Below the pieces are notes generated by a model. That model saw only the letters and a list, made by a program, of their open reading frames with translations, was not told where the DNA came from and ran no database searches. The position numbers were made by a program, and so were the translations under genes. From Enoplolaimus lenunculus (lineage: Eukaryota > Nematoda > Enoplea > Enoplida > Thoracostomopsidae): a stretch of DNA of 64,000 bases. This document shows, piece by piece, positions 11,101 through 20,449 of the stretch (position 1 is its first letter; each line of letters begins with the position of its first letter). The stretch is from assembly GCA_030248215.1 (NCBI GenBank), contig JASANG010001227.1, positions 186,001-250,000 of the forward strand. The letters run 5' to 3'.

Positions 11101-14100
11101 GATAGTTGCAATGCCGGATATATATCAACAAGGAAGGGCGCCGGAGTTTGGGTTAAAAATAAATAACAGCCCGTAACCGAATAACAAAGGGGTACAGTCT
11201 GGAGAGGCCAAATAAATATCAGTCTCACCCTCTTATTCTGGTCACTACAGTATGTGCTAAGCATTTACTTAACCATTTTACCGTTTCTAAAGCGTACTTA
11301 AGTTAAGTAAATACTAAGTCACTACACAAATTGACATATGACGAACAAGCTTATACCGATATTCCTTAACAGGCAACTGGTGATTGTTGCTGTTTCAGAC
11401 TCTATTCAAACAATAATGGTATTATGGATCGCTTTGGCGACATGTGGGCTCACTTGGCGTCTCGTTTAAAGGACAAACCCCACCTGCTCGGATACGAGAT
11501 CCTCAACGAACCATGGATCGGCGATGTGTGGAGTCGATACTGGCTCTGGGATGTTCAAATCGCAGAACGCGACAATTTATCGCCAATGTTTGCAACTATA
11601 ATTCGACGAATTCGTATGATCGATCCGGTGTCGGTTGTTTTTGTTGCACCGGCAACAGGTGAATTGTGGCAAAAAATGGGGAGTCAAATTGACTCTCTCC
11701 GAAATAGGCTCTACGGGACTACACAAACTGAGTCAAATTCGACTCCGCCAGTGTCCGTGGCAAAAAATGGTGAGTCAAATTGACTCCCTCCTAAATAAGA
11801 ATTATTCTAAAATTTCTAGAGACAAGAAAAATCGCTTTTATATCAGCGTTTCGAATGGCGTTGTTGATTTTGGACGTTAAATAATTGCCCTTTATAAGGG
11901 TTTATGGTTATACCCACTTGAAGTCAAATCCTGGCTCACTGCACAAAATGGTGAGTCAAATTGACTCTCTCCGAAATAGGCTTTTCCTGACTATACAAAT
12001 TGAGTCAGAATTCGAATCCACCAAAGTTACATTCGACTCAATTTCACTCTGGCGGAGTCGAATTTTGACGCAGCTTGTGTAGTCAGGAAAAGCCTATTTC
12101 GGAGTAAGTCAATTTGACAAACAATTTTTTGCAGTTTACGAAACTGTCAAGGACGGTGCATGAATGTACACTGCAAAAAAATGGTGAGTCAAAATGACTC
12201 TTCGAAATAAACTTTACACGACTACGCAAAGTGAATCAAATTCGACTCCGCCACAGTCAAATTCGACTCACTGAGTCGCACGTTTGACTCTATCGGAGTC
12301 GAATTTGCCTCGGTTTGTGTAGTCCTGCAAAGCCTATTTCGGAGAGAGTCAATTTGACTCACCATTTTTTGCAATGTAGCATCTATCAACAGTTGATAAC
12401 AGATCCTAGGCGATTTATATATCGAACGGTTCACAAATCGCCTAACTTTTTAAACCAAATCTATTGTATCCCAGAGCGTATTTCTAAACCTAAGCCTAAG
12501 CCTAAACCTAAGCAAAAAAGTCAGTCTAAAGCTTAAACTGACTCTATTACAGCCCCGTCGGAAAACGATCCGGCTCTGTTGTGTACATGGGTCATGATGA
12601 CCATCGTATTTATAGGTGGCAGCTTGACTCCGTTGACTGCAACTGGTCTTCAACTGCCCGAAGATTTACTTCAAGACACCAATTTGGCTCTTTCGTACCA
12701 TATTTACTGTCCTTATCTACAAAATGATCTGCCTACAAATCGATTATTCCGATGGCTCGATCAACATTTGCATGTTGCTGTAGAAGTTGCATGCATGACA
12801 CAGATTCAAATTGCAGTTGACACTCGGTTACGGTACAATGTTGGGCCCATGTAAAGATCAGGGGCGGGGCGTTTTTCCGTCGGACAAGAATAGAATAAAT
12901 TTAAGTTTTAGACTAAATTTTGCTTCGCTTAGGCTAAGGCTTAGGCTTAGGCTTAGAAATAAACTCATTCTTACACTTAGGCTTACACTTAGGCTTAGGC
13001 TTAGGAATAGGTTCATCCTTACGTTTAGACTTAGGCTTAGGCTTAGGCTTAGGCTTAGGAATAAACTCATTCTTACACTTAGGCTTACACTTAGGCTTAG
13101 GCTTAGGAATAGGTTCATCCTTACGTTTAGACTTAGGCTTAGGCTTAGGCTTAGGCTTAGGAATAAACTCATTCTTACACTTAGGCTTACACTTAGACTT
13201 AGGCTTAGGAATAGGTTCATCCTTACGTTTAGGCTTTGGCTTAGGCTTAGGCTTAGTCTGAGGAATAAACTCATTCTTACACTTAGGCTTACGCTTAAGC
13301 TTTGGCTTAGGAATAGGTTCATCCTTACGTTTAGGCTTAGGCTTAGGCTTAGGCTAAGAAATAAGCTTATATTACACTGGCCCTATGTTGCATCTATGTA
13401 GGCGATGGGGATCGTCGACTATCTGCTGATGTCCTGACCACCCTCAGCCGATTTCTATACTATAAATGTTACGACCAGTGTATTGACCACGGTCTTAGAA
13501 CGTCATATAAACATATTCCCAAGCCTAAGCCTAAGCAAAAGTAGTCTATATAGCGTAAGATTACTCTATTGCAGTCCCACCGAAAAACGGTCCGCCTTTG
13601 ATCTTTGTATGGACCAATATTTGGACGCAAATTGTTAAAGTCGTTTATGCTCAGGAAAAAATGTTTGGTTGTGGATGATTTTTTCAGAAATGATTTGGTG
13701 ATATTTAGTTTTAAGCATCCCTTGAATTGGTTAGCAGCGCAGGGTGTAACCGGATATCGGTTTCCGTTTCCGTTATAGAAACACCGGAAATTCGTATATT
13801 TTTACGTTCAAAATTAGTGATAAATTCCGTATTAAATGTCTCGTAATTTTTCATTTACAAACATGCTGAAATTGTCCGAAGACAAACAAAAAGTGCTATA
13901 TTCAACCATAATCTTAAAGTTCTATTTCGTTAAAACTTTTGACAGTCCGGTGAACATTTGCACGTCTCAATTGTGTTGCCAGAAAAACGCCTATTTGAAA
14001 TAAATACTTCAATATCCGTTTTCCGTTTTTTGTTACTTTTACTATTAAGTATCCTTCTACACCCTGGTTACTAGTGTTATTAATGACTTAAACTTCAAAT

Positions 14101-16208
14101 CGAAAGCATTGTATTGCAACGAGCTTTCAATGACAAGATAATTAAGTTTGTTGTCCGATGTCTTACACTGCAAAAAATGGGAAGTCAAATTGACTGTCTC
14201 GGAAATAAGATTTTTCTGACTACACAAACTGACTCAAATTCGACTCCGCCAGAGTCACGCGTGCGACATAATGAATCGAATTTGACTTTGGTGGAGTCGA
14301 ATCAGACTCCGTTTGCGTAGTCAGCAAACGCCTATTTCAAAGAGAGTCAATTTGACTCACCATTTTTTCCAGTGTACATACGACGCCTATCTGTTATGTG
14401 ACTCGGGCCTAAATCCTTGAAATTTAGAGACAGGAAACGTTTAAAAATTGGTGGTCTTCTCACCGAATTTGGATCGCTGAACACTTCACAAAACGACGCC
14501 GTTGAGTCTGCTGAGTTTTTACAGAAATTGATGGATCAATCGTTCAGTGGTGAGTCTCACTTTCTTATTTAATTTTTCATTTGCTGGATTTCTGAAACAC
14601 TACTTTACGTACGACTGGTCCATGTAAACATCAGTGGCGGTGAGATTTTCTGTGGGACTGCAAAATAGAGTACGCTTACGCATTAGACTAATTTTTTCTG
14701 CTTGGCTTAGGCTTAGGCTTAGGCTTAGGAATATGCTTATAATACTATTCCGCCCCTGTTCTTTACATTGGTCGCACGAGTTCATATTTAAGTATTTTTA
14801 TAAGCAATTGTTTAACCAATTTATCGTTTCTAAAAGCGTACTCAAGCTGATAATTAATAAATTGGTGACCAAATTTGATGTGGTACAGATTCGCTAATGT
14901 GGTACAGTGACATTGGCCTAATTGAGATGTTACTTCACAGAGTGAACCGAATAAGAATGGGGTAATAAGAGGGGGTTCCTATGTTGAGTCCCAATCAATA
15001 GGAGTCCGTATCCCTAATAAGAGTCCGTAATCAGCAGGATGCGAACGAAATTATAAAATACCGGAACCGGAGCTGGAACAGGAAAATAAATAATTTTTGT
15101 TACGGAAGAATTCATTTTAAGTGCTATTTTATCGCTTTTAATGCTGTAAACACACCATTTAGAATGCCAAGGTCCTGAAACAAATGCAGTAGGTGTAAAC
15201 ATATGATAAATTATGGAATGTGACACAAATTGAAAATTTTCACAATATACGCTCGGATAATTTTAGATTAGTAAGTTCGAATAATACGCCGATTTTTTTT
15301 TAAATTTTCGAATGCAAAAAAATTTTCAATACTGAAAACACCGGAAAATTCCGGTGAAAAAATACCGTATTTCTTACCGGAACCGGATAGTGAAAAATAC
15401 CGGATTTCCTTACCGGAACCGGAATTCCGGTTGCGCCCAGGTAATCAGATAGAGTCTCTTAACCCAAATTAGAGACAATAAATGTCAATTACCCCTAATT
15501 GTAGCGCATAAGCGACTCCAGGACCAAATAAAGATTTGTTCGAAACTTAAAGCGTATTTAAGTTTTAAAAGTAAAATTCCAAAGTTTAACCTTGCGTTAT
15601 TACTCGCAAAAACGTTTCATTCAACGAATAGTTGCAATACCACATCAGTAACGAAGGGTGCCAGAGCGTGGGTTAAAAATAAATAAGAGTACGTAACCGA
15701 ATAACAAGGGGGGAGGTACCCTCTGTAGAAGCCAAATAAATATCAGCCCCCTCTTATTCGGGACACTACAGTAAAATCACTTTATTTTGATTGGTTGTAC
15801 GAATGAAACAAATGACATACCATTGTTTCGCTTTGATCAGTTTCAGGATGGATCTACTATTACACCGGGTCGATTTCCGGCATGGACCACGTTAATAAAC
15901 GCATTCTCTCTCAGCCGTACGTCCCTCAAATTGCAGGCCGGCCAGTCCGGTTCCACGTTGACTACGATACCGTAACCATAACTCTGACATTTGAACCGAA
16001 TCCATTGATTCAAACCAAAGAAACCCTGATGTATGTCAATATGATCTCGGGTTCGTTTGCTGTGAACTCAATTTCCCAACTTATTTGCAGCGTTCAACCG
16101 CAGTTCAGTGCAGTTTGTAGCGTTGAATTGAACGCAATTCGAGTGCAAACATTACGCTTTGAGTCAATGCATTCAATAATTACTGTTTCTGTAACAAAAA
16201 TTCACTGA
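8108..16208 (+). CDS. Endoglycoceramidase (GH5), seven exons
   Basis: It hydrolyses the bond between the glycan and ceramide of glycosphingolipids and is probably secreted or lysosomal. Exons: 8108-8290, 8836-9109, 10023-10176, 11399-11658, 12616-12826, 14428-14549, 15847-16208. All junctions are GT..AG and phases agree, giving 521 aa, normal for the family. The start is the first in-frame ATG; MQHIIVLQLIAIYCSFAVAG is a good signal peptide. Family blocks in order: LGVNVARIGFEW, the HQDCW region, TFAVGAAAQRLY, LGYEILNEPW with acid/base Glu241, SYHIYCPY, GGLLTEFG with nucleophile Glu374, then a C-terminal beta domain. The exon-5 donor (CG/GTTACG) is weak but is the only one in phase. About 15 residues usual between the N-terminal FHG block and the first helix are absent; a microexon in intron 1 is possible. 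Identity is firm from the motifs; substrate is inferred. Confidence 0.9.
8631..8720. repeat. Fragment of the GTCACTCACACG MITE in intron 1
   Basis: TTGATGTCACTCACACGTTA and the following bases match the left end of the full element at 18889-19658, including ACACAAAATGTC. Only this one end is present. Confidence 0.6.
9176..9416. mobile_element. Family B MITE in intron 2
   Basis: Ends GACCCATGTGTAGAACAGGG and CCCTGTTTTATACATGGCC. The interior has CCTAAG hexamers and the ATGAGCTTATAC spacer. It lies 66 bp after the exon-2 donor of the endoglycoceramidase. Confidence 0.8.
10221..10483. mobile_element. TTAA-flanked MITE carrying a tRNA-like region, family D copy 1
   Basis: Inverted ends CCCTTCTCACAT and ATGTGAGAAAGGG are flanked directly by TTAA on both sides (10217-10220, 10484-10487), the target site used by piggyBac transposons. 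The second copy at 24879-25140 is about 90 percent identical by eye and also sits between TTAA sites. There is no open frame. It lies in intron 3 of the endoglycoceramidase. Confidence 0.75.
10371..10440 (+). other. tRNA-like segment inside family D MITE
   Basis: TAGCTGAGTGGTGATGG matches an RNA polymerase III A box (TRGCNNAGYNGG), and GAGTTCGAATCC matches a B box, about 40 bases later as in a tRNA gene. The acceptor stem does not close cleanly, so this is a tRNA-derived promoter rather than a functional tRNA. Confidence 0.55.
10803..11252. mobile_element. CCGAATAA MITE, family F copy 1
   Basis: Left end TACTGTATTGACCCGAATAA and right end ATTCTGGTCACTACAGTA are inverted. Inside are GAGTCC-repeats and AATAAATATCAG near the right edge, shared with the copy at 14930 and a fragment near 50826. 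In intron 3 of the endoglycoceramidase. Confidence 0.7.
11667..11800. mobile_element. Two truncated family A ends in intron 4
   Basis: Two left-end fragments (GGCAAAAAATGG...) lie head to tail at 11669 and 11759. They begin about ten bases after the exon-4 donor. Both lack the right arm. Confidence 0.7.
11937..12137. mobile_element. Family A palindromic MITE in intron 4
   Basis: CACTGCACAAAATGGTGAG at the left and CAATTTTTTGCAGT at the right, palindromic across 200 bp, with small changes such as GAGTCAGAATTCGA inside. Confidence 0.8.
12168..12378. mobile_element. Family A palindromic MITE in intron 4, second
   Basis: TACACTGCAAAAAAATGG to CCATTTTTTGCAATGTA. It is separated by about 30 bp from the previous copy, so intron 4 (11659-12615) is mostly family A and B sequence. 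Confidence 0.82.
12465..12593. mobile_element. Partial family B MITE in intron 4
   Basis: The CCTAAGCCTAAG tract and right end (CGATCCGGCTCTG...ACATGGG) remain; the left terminus is lost. It abuts the polypyrimidine-poor acceptor of exon 5 by 22 bp. Confidence 0.65.
12843..13386. mobile_element. Expanded family B MITE in intron 5
   Basis: Left end GGGCCCATGTAAAGATCAGG starts 16 bp after the exon-5 donor. The interior has grown into TTAGGC arrays with a 102-bp higher-order period. The right end is reduced to CACTGGCCC. Long frames of alternating LRLR or SLSL residues on both strands are translations of this array, not genes. Confidence 0.85.
12957..13365. repeat. 102-bp higher-order repeat of TTAGGC
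   Basis: AATAAACTCATTCTTAC recurs at 12958, 13060, 13162 and 13264, exactly 102 bp apart. Between them lie blocks of TTAGGC and the spacer AATAGGTTCATCCTTACG. Four units plus a partial fifth. Confidence 0.95.
13494..13614. mobile_element. Partial family B MITE
   Basis: ATATTCCCAAGCCTAAGCC to the right end CCGCCTTTGATCTTTGTATG. The left terminus is eroded. In intron 5. Confidence 0.6.
13740..14066. mobile_element. hAT-like MITE, family C
   Basis: Ends CAGGGTGTAACCGG and CTTCTACACCCTG. The interior (TTTTTACGTTCAAAATTA, TACTTCAATATC) also matches 24395-24610, so this is a subfamily of its own. In intron 5. Confidence 0.7.
14164..14374. mobile_element. Family A palindromic MITE in intron 5
   Basis: TACACTGCAAAAAATGG to CCATTTTTTCCAGTGTA. 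It ends about 50 bp upstream of the exon-6 acceptor and has four TGAGTCA-type sites, some mutated. Confidence 0.82.
14617..14772. mobile_element. Family B MITE in intron 6
   Basis: GGTCCATGTAAACATCAGTG to CCGCCCCTGTTCTTTACATTGG; one of the shortest intact members (about 155 bp) with only four TTAGGC units. Confidence 0.8.
14930..15773. mobile_element. Family F MITE interrupted by a family C MITE
   Basis: The left part has AACCGAATAAGAATGGGG; the right end TTATTCGGGACACTACAGTA matches the copy at 10803-11252. The two halves are separated by the family C element at 15035-15440. Without it the length would be close to copy 1. It ends about 75 bp before exon 7 of the endoglycoceramidase. Confidence 0.7.
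15035..15440. mobile_element. hAT-like MITE, family C, nested, with 8-bp target duplication
   Basis: It is flanked by perfect GTAATCAG octamers at 15027-15034 and 15441-15448. Ends CAGGATGCGAACG and CCGGTTGCGCCCAG are imperfect inverted copies. An 8-bp duplication with CAG-type termini is the hAT signature, and the clean joint inside family F gives the order of insertion. Confidence 0.85.
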
Positions 16209-16218
16209 ACAGTATAAA

Positions 16219-16341
16219 CTGGCCAATGTATAGAACAGGGACACGGAACAGTAGTATAAGCATATTCCTAAGCTTAAGCCTAAAGCCTAAGCGTAAGAAT
16301 GACCCTATACCTAAGCCTAAGCATAAACCTAAAACCGAAAC
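16219..16341. mobile_element. Truncated family B MITE after the endoglycoceramidase stop
   Basis: TGGCCAATGTATAGAACAGG with the CCTAAG tract; the right half is missing. It begins about ten bases after the stop codon, so it probably forms part of the 3' UTR. Confidence 0.65.
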
Positions 16342-16628
16342 TGCGAGAACCTTGTGTAAAACTCTTTATTTGTGCCGAAACCGGAAGAAGATTTGCTGCC
16401 ATAAGTCAGCCGGAGGAAAACCTACGGTTGTACCCTGTTTATACAGGCAGTCCAGTTTCAGATCGATGTAAAACACCATTTGAAATCAGCCAATGTTGTC
16501 TTTTAACATCAAAATCTATTTAGCAGCGGTTGGCAACTAAAGTTGACGCTCAAAGCCTTTTTGTAGTTTAATATTCAACGAGATATCTCAACTTCGTTGT
16601 TTATCTGGTTGTTCCAGCGTGTCCAGGG

Positions 16629-16840
16629 CCCATATTCTCAAATGCATATAGCATCTATCACCAGTTAGTAATAGGTTTTCAAACTAACAAACTGTAGCAA
16701 TTGCGGATCTTAAAATTTGCACGGAAGTAGAGTAAATCGAATGCAATAAATGTGCTTAATCTCAAACCTCACCATTCGCTGGTTCCAAAGGTACAACATC
16801 TATCACCAACTAGGTGTTACACACATTTGAGAATACGGAC
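16629..16840. mobile_element. Family H MITE (TATCACCAGTTGGTGATA)
   Basis: Left CCCATATTCTCAAATG and right CATTTGAGAATACGG are inverted. Next to each end is a copy of CATCTATCACCA. Related copies are at 53187 and 57363. Confidence 0.65.
16745..16750 (+). terminator. Possible poly(A) signal of the endoglycoceramidase
   Basis: AATAAA, 537 bases after the stop; I saw no nearer one. It lies inside a MITE, so it may be a chance match. Confidence 0.25.
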
Positions 16841-17027
16841 TCTACTATCAGGATTTGTGCCATTTTACTATTTGAGGAATGAAGTACGGTCCCAACTATG
16901 CTTAAACGTGCCTCAAACCTACGTCGAAACTGTACATAAAACAACAGTAGCTAGAAGTCTGGCCGTGGTACCCTTATTACTGGAATTATTCTATGCCTTA
17001 TAAATCATACTTAATAGAGGTTTTAAT

Positions 17028-17190
17028 GTATAAATTGAATTGACTCATGCTGAGTTAATCAACTCGACCGGAATTAAACCAACTCAGAGCGAGTTTATGT
17101 TTACTGTTTTAACTCAAAAATAACCAAAAAATGACTAATTTGCTCTCTGATTTGATTAAGCTACTCATCGGAATTTACACTTTTAAGCAG
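17028..17190. repeat. Family E (GAGTTGA) MITE fragment
   Basis: Repeated AACTCA/TGAGTT motifs and the right end CATCGGAATTTACAC match the intact copy at 40438-40690. Confidence 0.5.
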
Positions 17191-17269
17191 CTGTCGTTTG
17201 CCTATGTATATATACTTGAAAACAGACACTGCCGTAATTTTTTATAATCATAGCTTTTGTTCTGTAAAC

Positions 17270-17483
17270 TACACTGCAAAAAATGGCGAGTCAAATTGAC
17301 TCTGTCCGAAATAGGCTTTTCCTGACTATACAAATTGAGTCAAAATTCGACTCCACCAAAGTCACATTCGACTCATTGAATCGCACGTTTGACTCTGGCG
17401 GAGTCGAACGTGACTCAGTTTGTGTAGTCCGGAATAGCCCATTTCCGAGAGAGTCAATTTGACTCACTATTTTTTGCAGTGTA
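17270..17483. mobile_element. Family A palindromic MITE
   Basis: TACACTGCAAAAAATGG to TTTTTTGCAGTGTA; full length with TA at both edges. Confidence 0.85.
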
Positions 17484-17799
17484 CAAGTTGTGCTGCCATC
17501 GACGCTATTTATAACACTCTGGAATGTAAGGCAACCGTATTTGTGCTTATGGACGTGTTGTTGACGTGAGAACTCGATTTTTGCAGCATCTGTTTTTTGA
17601 AAATAATCATTTTTTATTTCAATAAAATTACTTGTGTTAAAATATTTATTGAACGACAACATTGCTTATGTTTTGAAAATCCAGCAAACGTCGTTTAAAA
17701 ATTCCCAAAGAACTGGCAATAGCCAGGCAGGTGTCAATTGCTGGTGCATTTATCCACAAGGTATAGACGAGTCATTGGAGCACGCATTAGTTCCGGGTA

Positions 17800-17943
17800 A
17801 AGTTGATTGATCAACTCTGAATGAGTTCAGTCAATTCAGAATTTGTGAGTTCTGAAAGACGTAATTCGGAGCAGCTCAGATTTTCGATTGAATTGAACTT
17901 TTATTCTGGCATTAAACCAACTCACTGAAATTTACAGTGTATA
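17800..17943. repeat. Family E MITE fragment
   Basis: Contains AGTTGATTGATCAACTC and the right end CACTGAAATTTACAGTG of the family at 40438. Confidence 0.5.
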
Positions 17944-18021
17944 TATATGGTTGCCAAACACCGCTCGCGTTTCTAACTCGTATTTTTGTTTATACGGCTG
18001 TCGTATGTAGAATAGTACTTT

Positions 18022-18156
18022 TGGCCCATGTATAAAACAGGGTCGGATCGTTTTCCCGAGGGGCTATATATAATAGAGTCAGTTTAAGCTTCAGACTATT
18101 TTTTGCTTTGGCTTAGGCTTAGGAATATGCTTATACTACTGTTCCGTCCACGTGAT
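18022..18156. mobile_element. Family B MITE, partial
   Basis: GGCCCATGTATAAAACAGGG at the left, a short TTAGGC tract, then CTGTTCCGTCCACG, where the outer right end is lost. Confidence 0.65.
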
Positions 18157-18165
18157 AGTGTCTAC

Positions 18166-18642
18166 GCTACTGTAAAAAATTGTCCCCACGTACAAGCCCC
18201 TAAGACTGTAGTTTTTTATTGTTTCCAAATTACATGTCCAAATGTCACTCATATCCTGTGAAAACCCTGCTGACAAGTTGCACTCTCTCTACACGACCTA
18301 TGCTTTGTCACGTTGCCGTCCGTAACCATGCTGAATTGTCAATACGTTATTTAAAAGACAACAGTTTTGTCCAGAGTCTGTCAGAATGGACTCAGCTTAT
18401 TTCATAACACAAAGTTTGTCCGAAGGAGCTTTGTTTAGCGATTTACAGGGTTTGTTCGATGGAACTAGGAATTGTCAGACACTGTGTCCAGACAGTGCCT
18501 ACATTGTCCTTAGTCTCTTCGAAGGAACTGCAGCCAAAACCAACTAACTAATTACACCTTCTGTTAAGTCCTTATAGCTTAAGAACATTGTCGTTTTGTC
18601 CCGCCCTTAAAACCACGTGTGTGGACAATTTTTTACAGTAGC
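18166..18642. mobile_element. MITE with GCTACTGTAAAAAATTGTCC ends
   Basis: GCTACTGTAAAAAATTGTCC at the left is matched by GGACAATTTTTTACAGTAGC at the right, 20 of 20 bases. Length about 477 bp; single copy here; no coding capacity. Confidence 0.8.
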
Positions 18643-18888
18643 ATAGAGAGTATAACGTGGATAACCCAAAGTGACGGCTGGGTTGCAGAAAAGTGACTTT
18701 TACGTCGATCTTTGACTTAACTTCGGAATAAACATAGGTCAAAGGTCCTCAGTAAGTTTTTTGCTTGCCAGTTAAGCTGATAATTACAGACACTGCTAAT
18801 TTACAGCTTCTAATTCTGATTTTTTTACGTGATGAATACTGGAATTGGAACCGTGCTCTTTTCAAAATGGTTGACTTTTAGCATACGA

Positions 18889-19658
18889 CTTAATGTCACT
18901 CACACGTTACCATACATGCACTCGGTACACAAAATGTCCCCTACCGAAAGAAATTCAATTGCTTGTTCGACTTATGTTTCATCGAAACCTTTTATTTTGG
19001 AATAGTATCACCGCCATTCGCGGACATCATAGAGTTTTAATGAAACTCTATCCGGACAAGACTGTTTTGCAGTGACACTGTCTCAATGTTTGAAAAACAG
19101 TGTAGTGGCAATATTTTTATATGATACACACATAAGGGACACCTAGCGGGAAAATTCAAACTTTGGCGAGAAAATTTAAATTTTGGCGCGAAGTTCAAAT
19201 TTTGGCGGGAAAATTCAAATTTTGGCAAGAAATTCAAATTTTGGCGGGAAAATTCAAATTTTGGCGGGACATTCAAATTTTGGCGGCAAAATTCAAATTT
19301 TGGCTAAAAATTCAAATTTCGGCGGAAAAATTTAAATTTCGGCGCGATATTCAAATTTTGACGGGAAAATTCAAAGTTTGGCGCCAAATTCAAATATTGA
19401 CGGAAAAACTAAAATTTTGGGGGGAAATTTTGGCGAACATGCAAAAAACAACCAAATTACGCAGTAAATTAATTATCTTATTTAGCACTTTCTGGTGAAA
19501 CCTTTTAGACTACCGACAAAGTCCGACAATTCGCGCAACTCTATATTTAACACTAACATAATGCGCGAACATCACACAAAAAGCTAGCCTTTTTAAAACA
19601 GCATAGGGTGACGATGGATGTGCGGAGTGCACTTATGGTAACGTGTGAGTGACATAAG
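18889..19658. mobile_element. MITE with CTTATGTCACTCACACG ends
   Basis: CTTAATGTCACTCACACGTT at the left and AACGTGTGAGTGACATAAG at the right are inverted with one indel. About 770 bp, with a 20-bp minisatellite in the centre. A left-end fragment is also in intron 1 of the endoglycoceramidase (8631). Confidence 0.7.
19146..19436. repeat. About 20-bp minisatellite (GGCGGGAAAATTCAAATTTT)
   Basis: About 14 units of GGCGGGAAAATTCAAATTTT with alternating shorter variants; they diverge towards the right end (AAAATTTTGGGGGGAAA). Its KFKFW-type translation on the plus strand is not a gene. Confidence 0.9.
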
Positions 19659-20108
19659 TGTATTAAAAGGGGACTATGAAATCGCTTCTCTACAATCCAG
19701 GCGTTAGCTGTGTTTGCCGTTTCTTAAGTTTTCTCTTATAAATCTTAAAATTCAACGTTGAATTAACTGATGAAGATTTGTTTATGATTTAAGTTTTAGT
19801 ACTTAAATCTCAGACCTAACAGTTAGTTGCATTAGATATGGCTTATGTGCTATCTTGAAGTGAAAGGTCAATTTTAAAAGTCATGTTTCTGCGACCCAGC
19901 TATTGTTTGGTAGGCATATCAGTGAATTTTTTTAATATTACTGAAGTGTACATATAACAGCACAAAATAGTGGTTGGTAACTATCGCTGGCGAGGCCGGT
20001 CCTTCAACTACAGCCTAGGGCTGAACCTTACCGCAAGGATAAACCTAAACTAAAGCAAATCCTAAGCCTAAGCAATAAAAGTCTAAAGTTTAAGAGTACT
20101 GTACTTAG

Positions 20109-20449
20109 CATGGGACAACCGGAGGTCTGCCACCGGCTCCGGCTCCGGCAGAAAATCAGCCTCCGGCTCCGGCTCCGGTAGGATTTGTGTCGGAGGTTCC
20201 GGCAATTTCGGTAGTAAAATTTTCCATAATTTTGCAAAATTTATCTGATTAGCGCGTATCGTTTTACTTTTGTCACAATTTTCAAGAAAAAATTTCCGAA
20301 ATTTCGCCATGAAATTAATAGCGTAAAAGCAAACAACTTAACAACATATTGCAGATATTGGCTAAAATTAACTAATTAACCATCATTTTTTACTACCTAA
20401 TTTCGGCTCACCTCCGGCTCCGGTATTTTTTACCTCCGTTTGCACAGTG
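20109..20449. mobile_element. hAT-like MITE, family C
   Basis: CATGGGACAACCGGAGG to CCTCCGTTTGCACAGTG. The inner AAATTTCCGAAATTTCGC and GTTACTTTTGTCACAATTTTC-type sequence matches 2100-2300 in inverse orientation. Termini are eroded. Confidence 0.6.

Noticed and set aside
12811-13401. Long frames of LRLRLR on the plus strand and SLSLSL on the minus strand
   Set aside because: They are translations of the TTAGGC array in a family B MITE; both strands are open because hexamers hold no stop in these frames.
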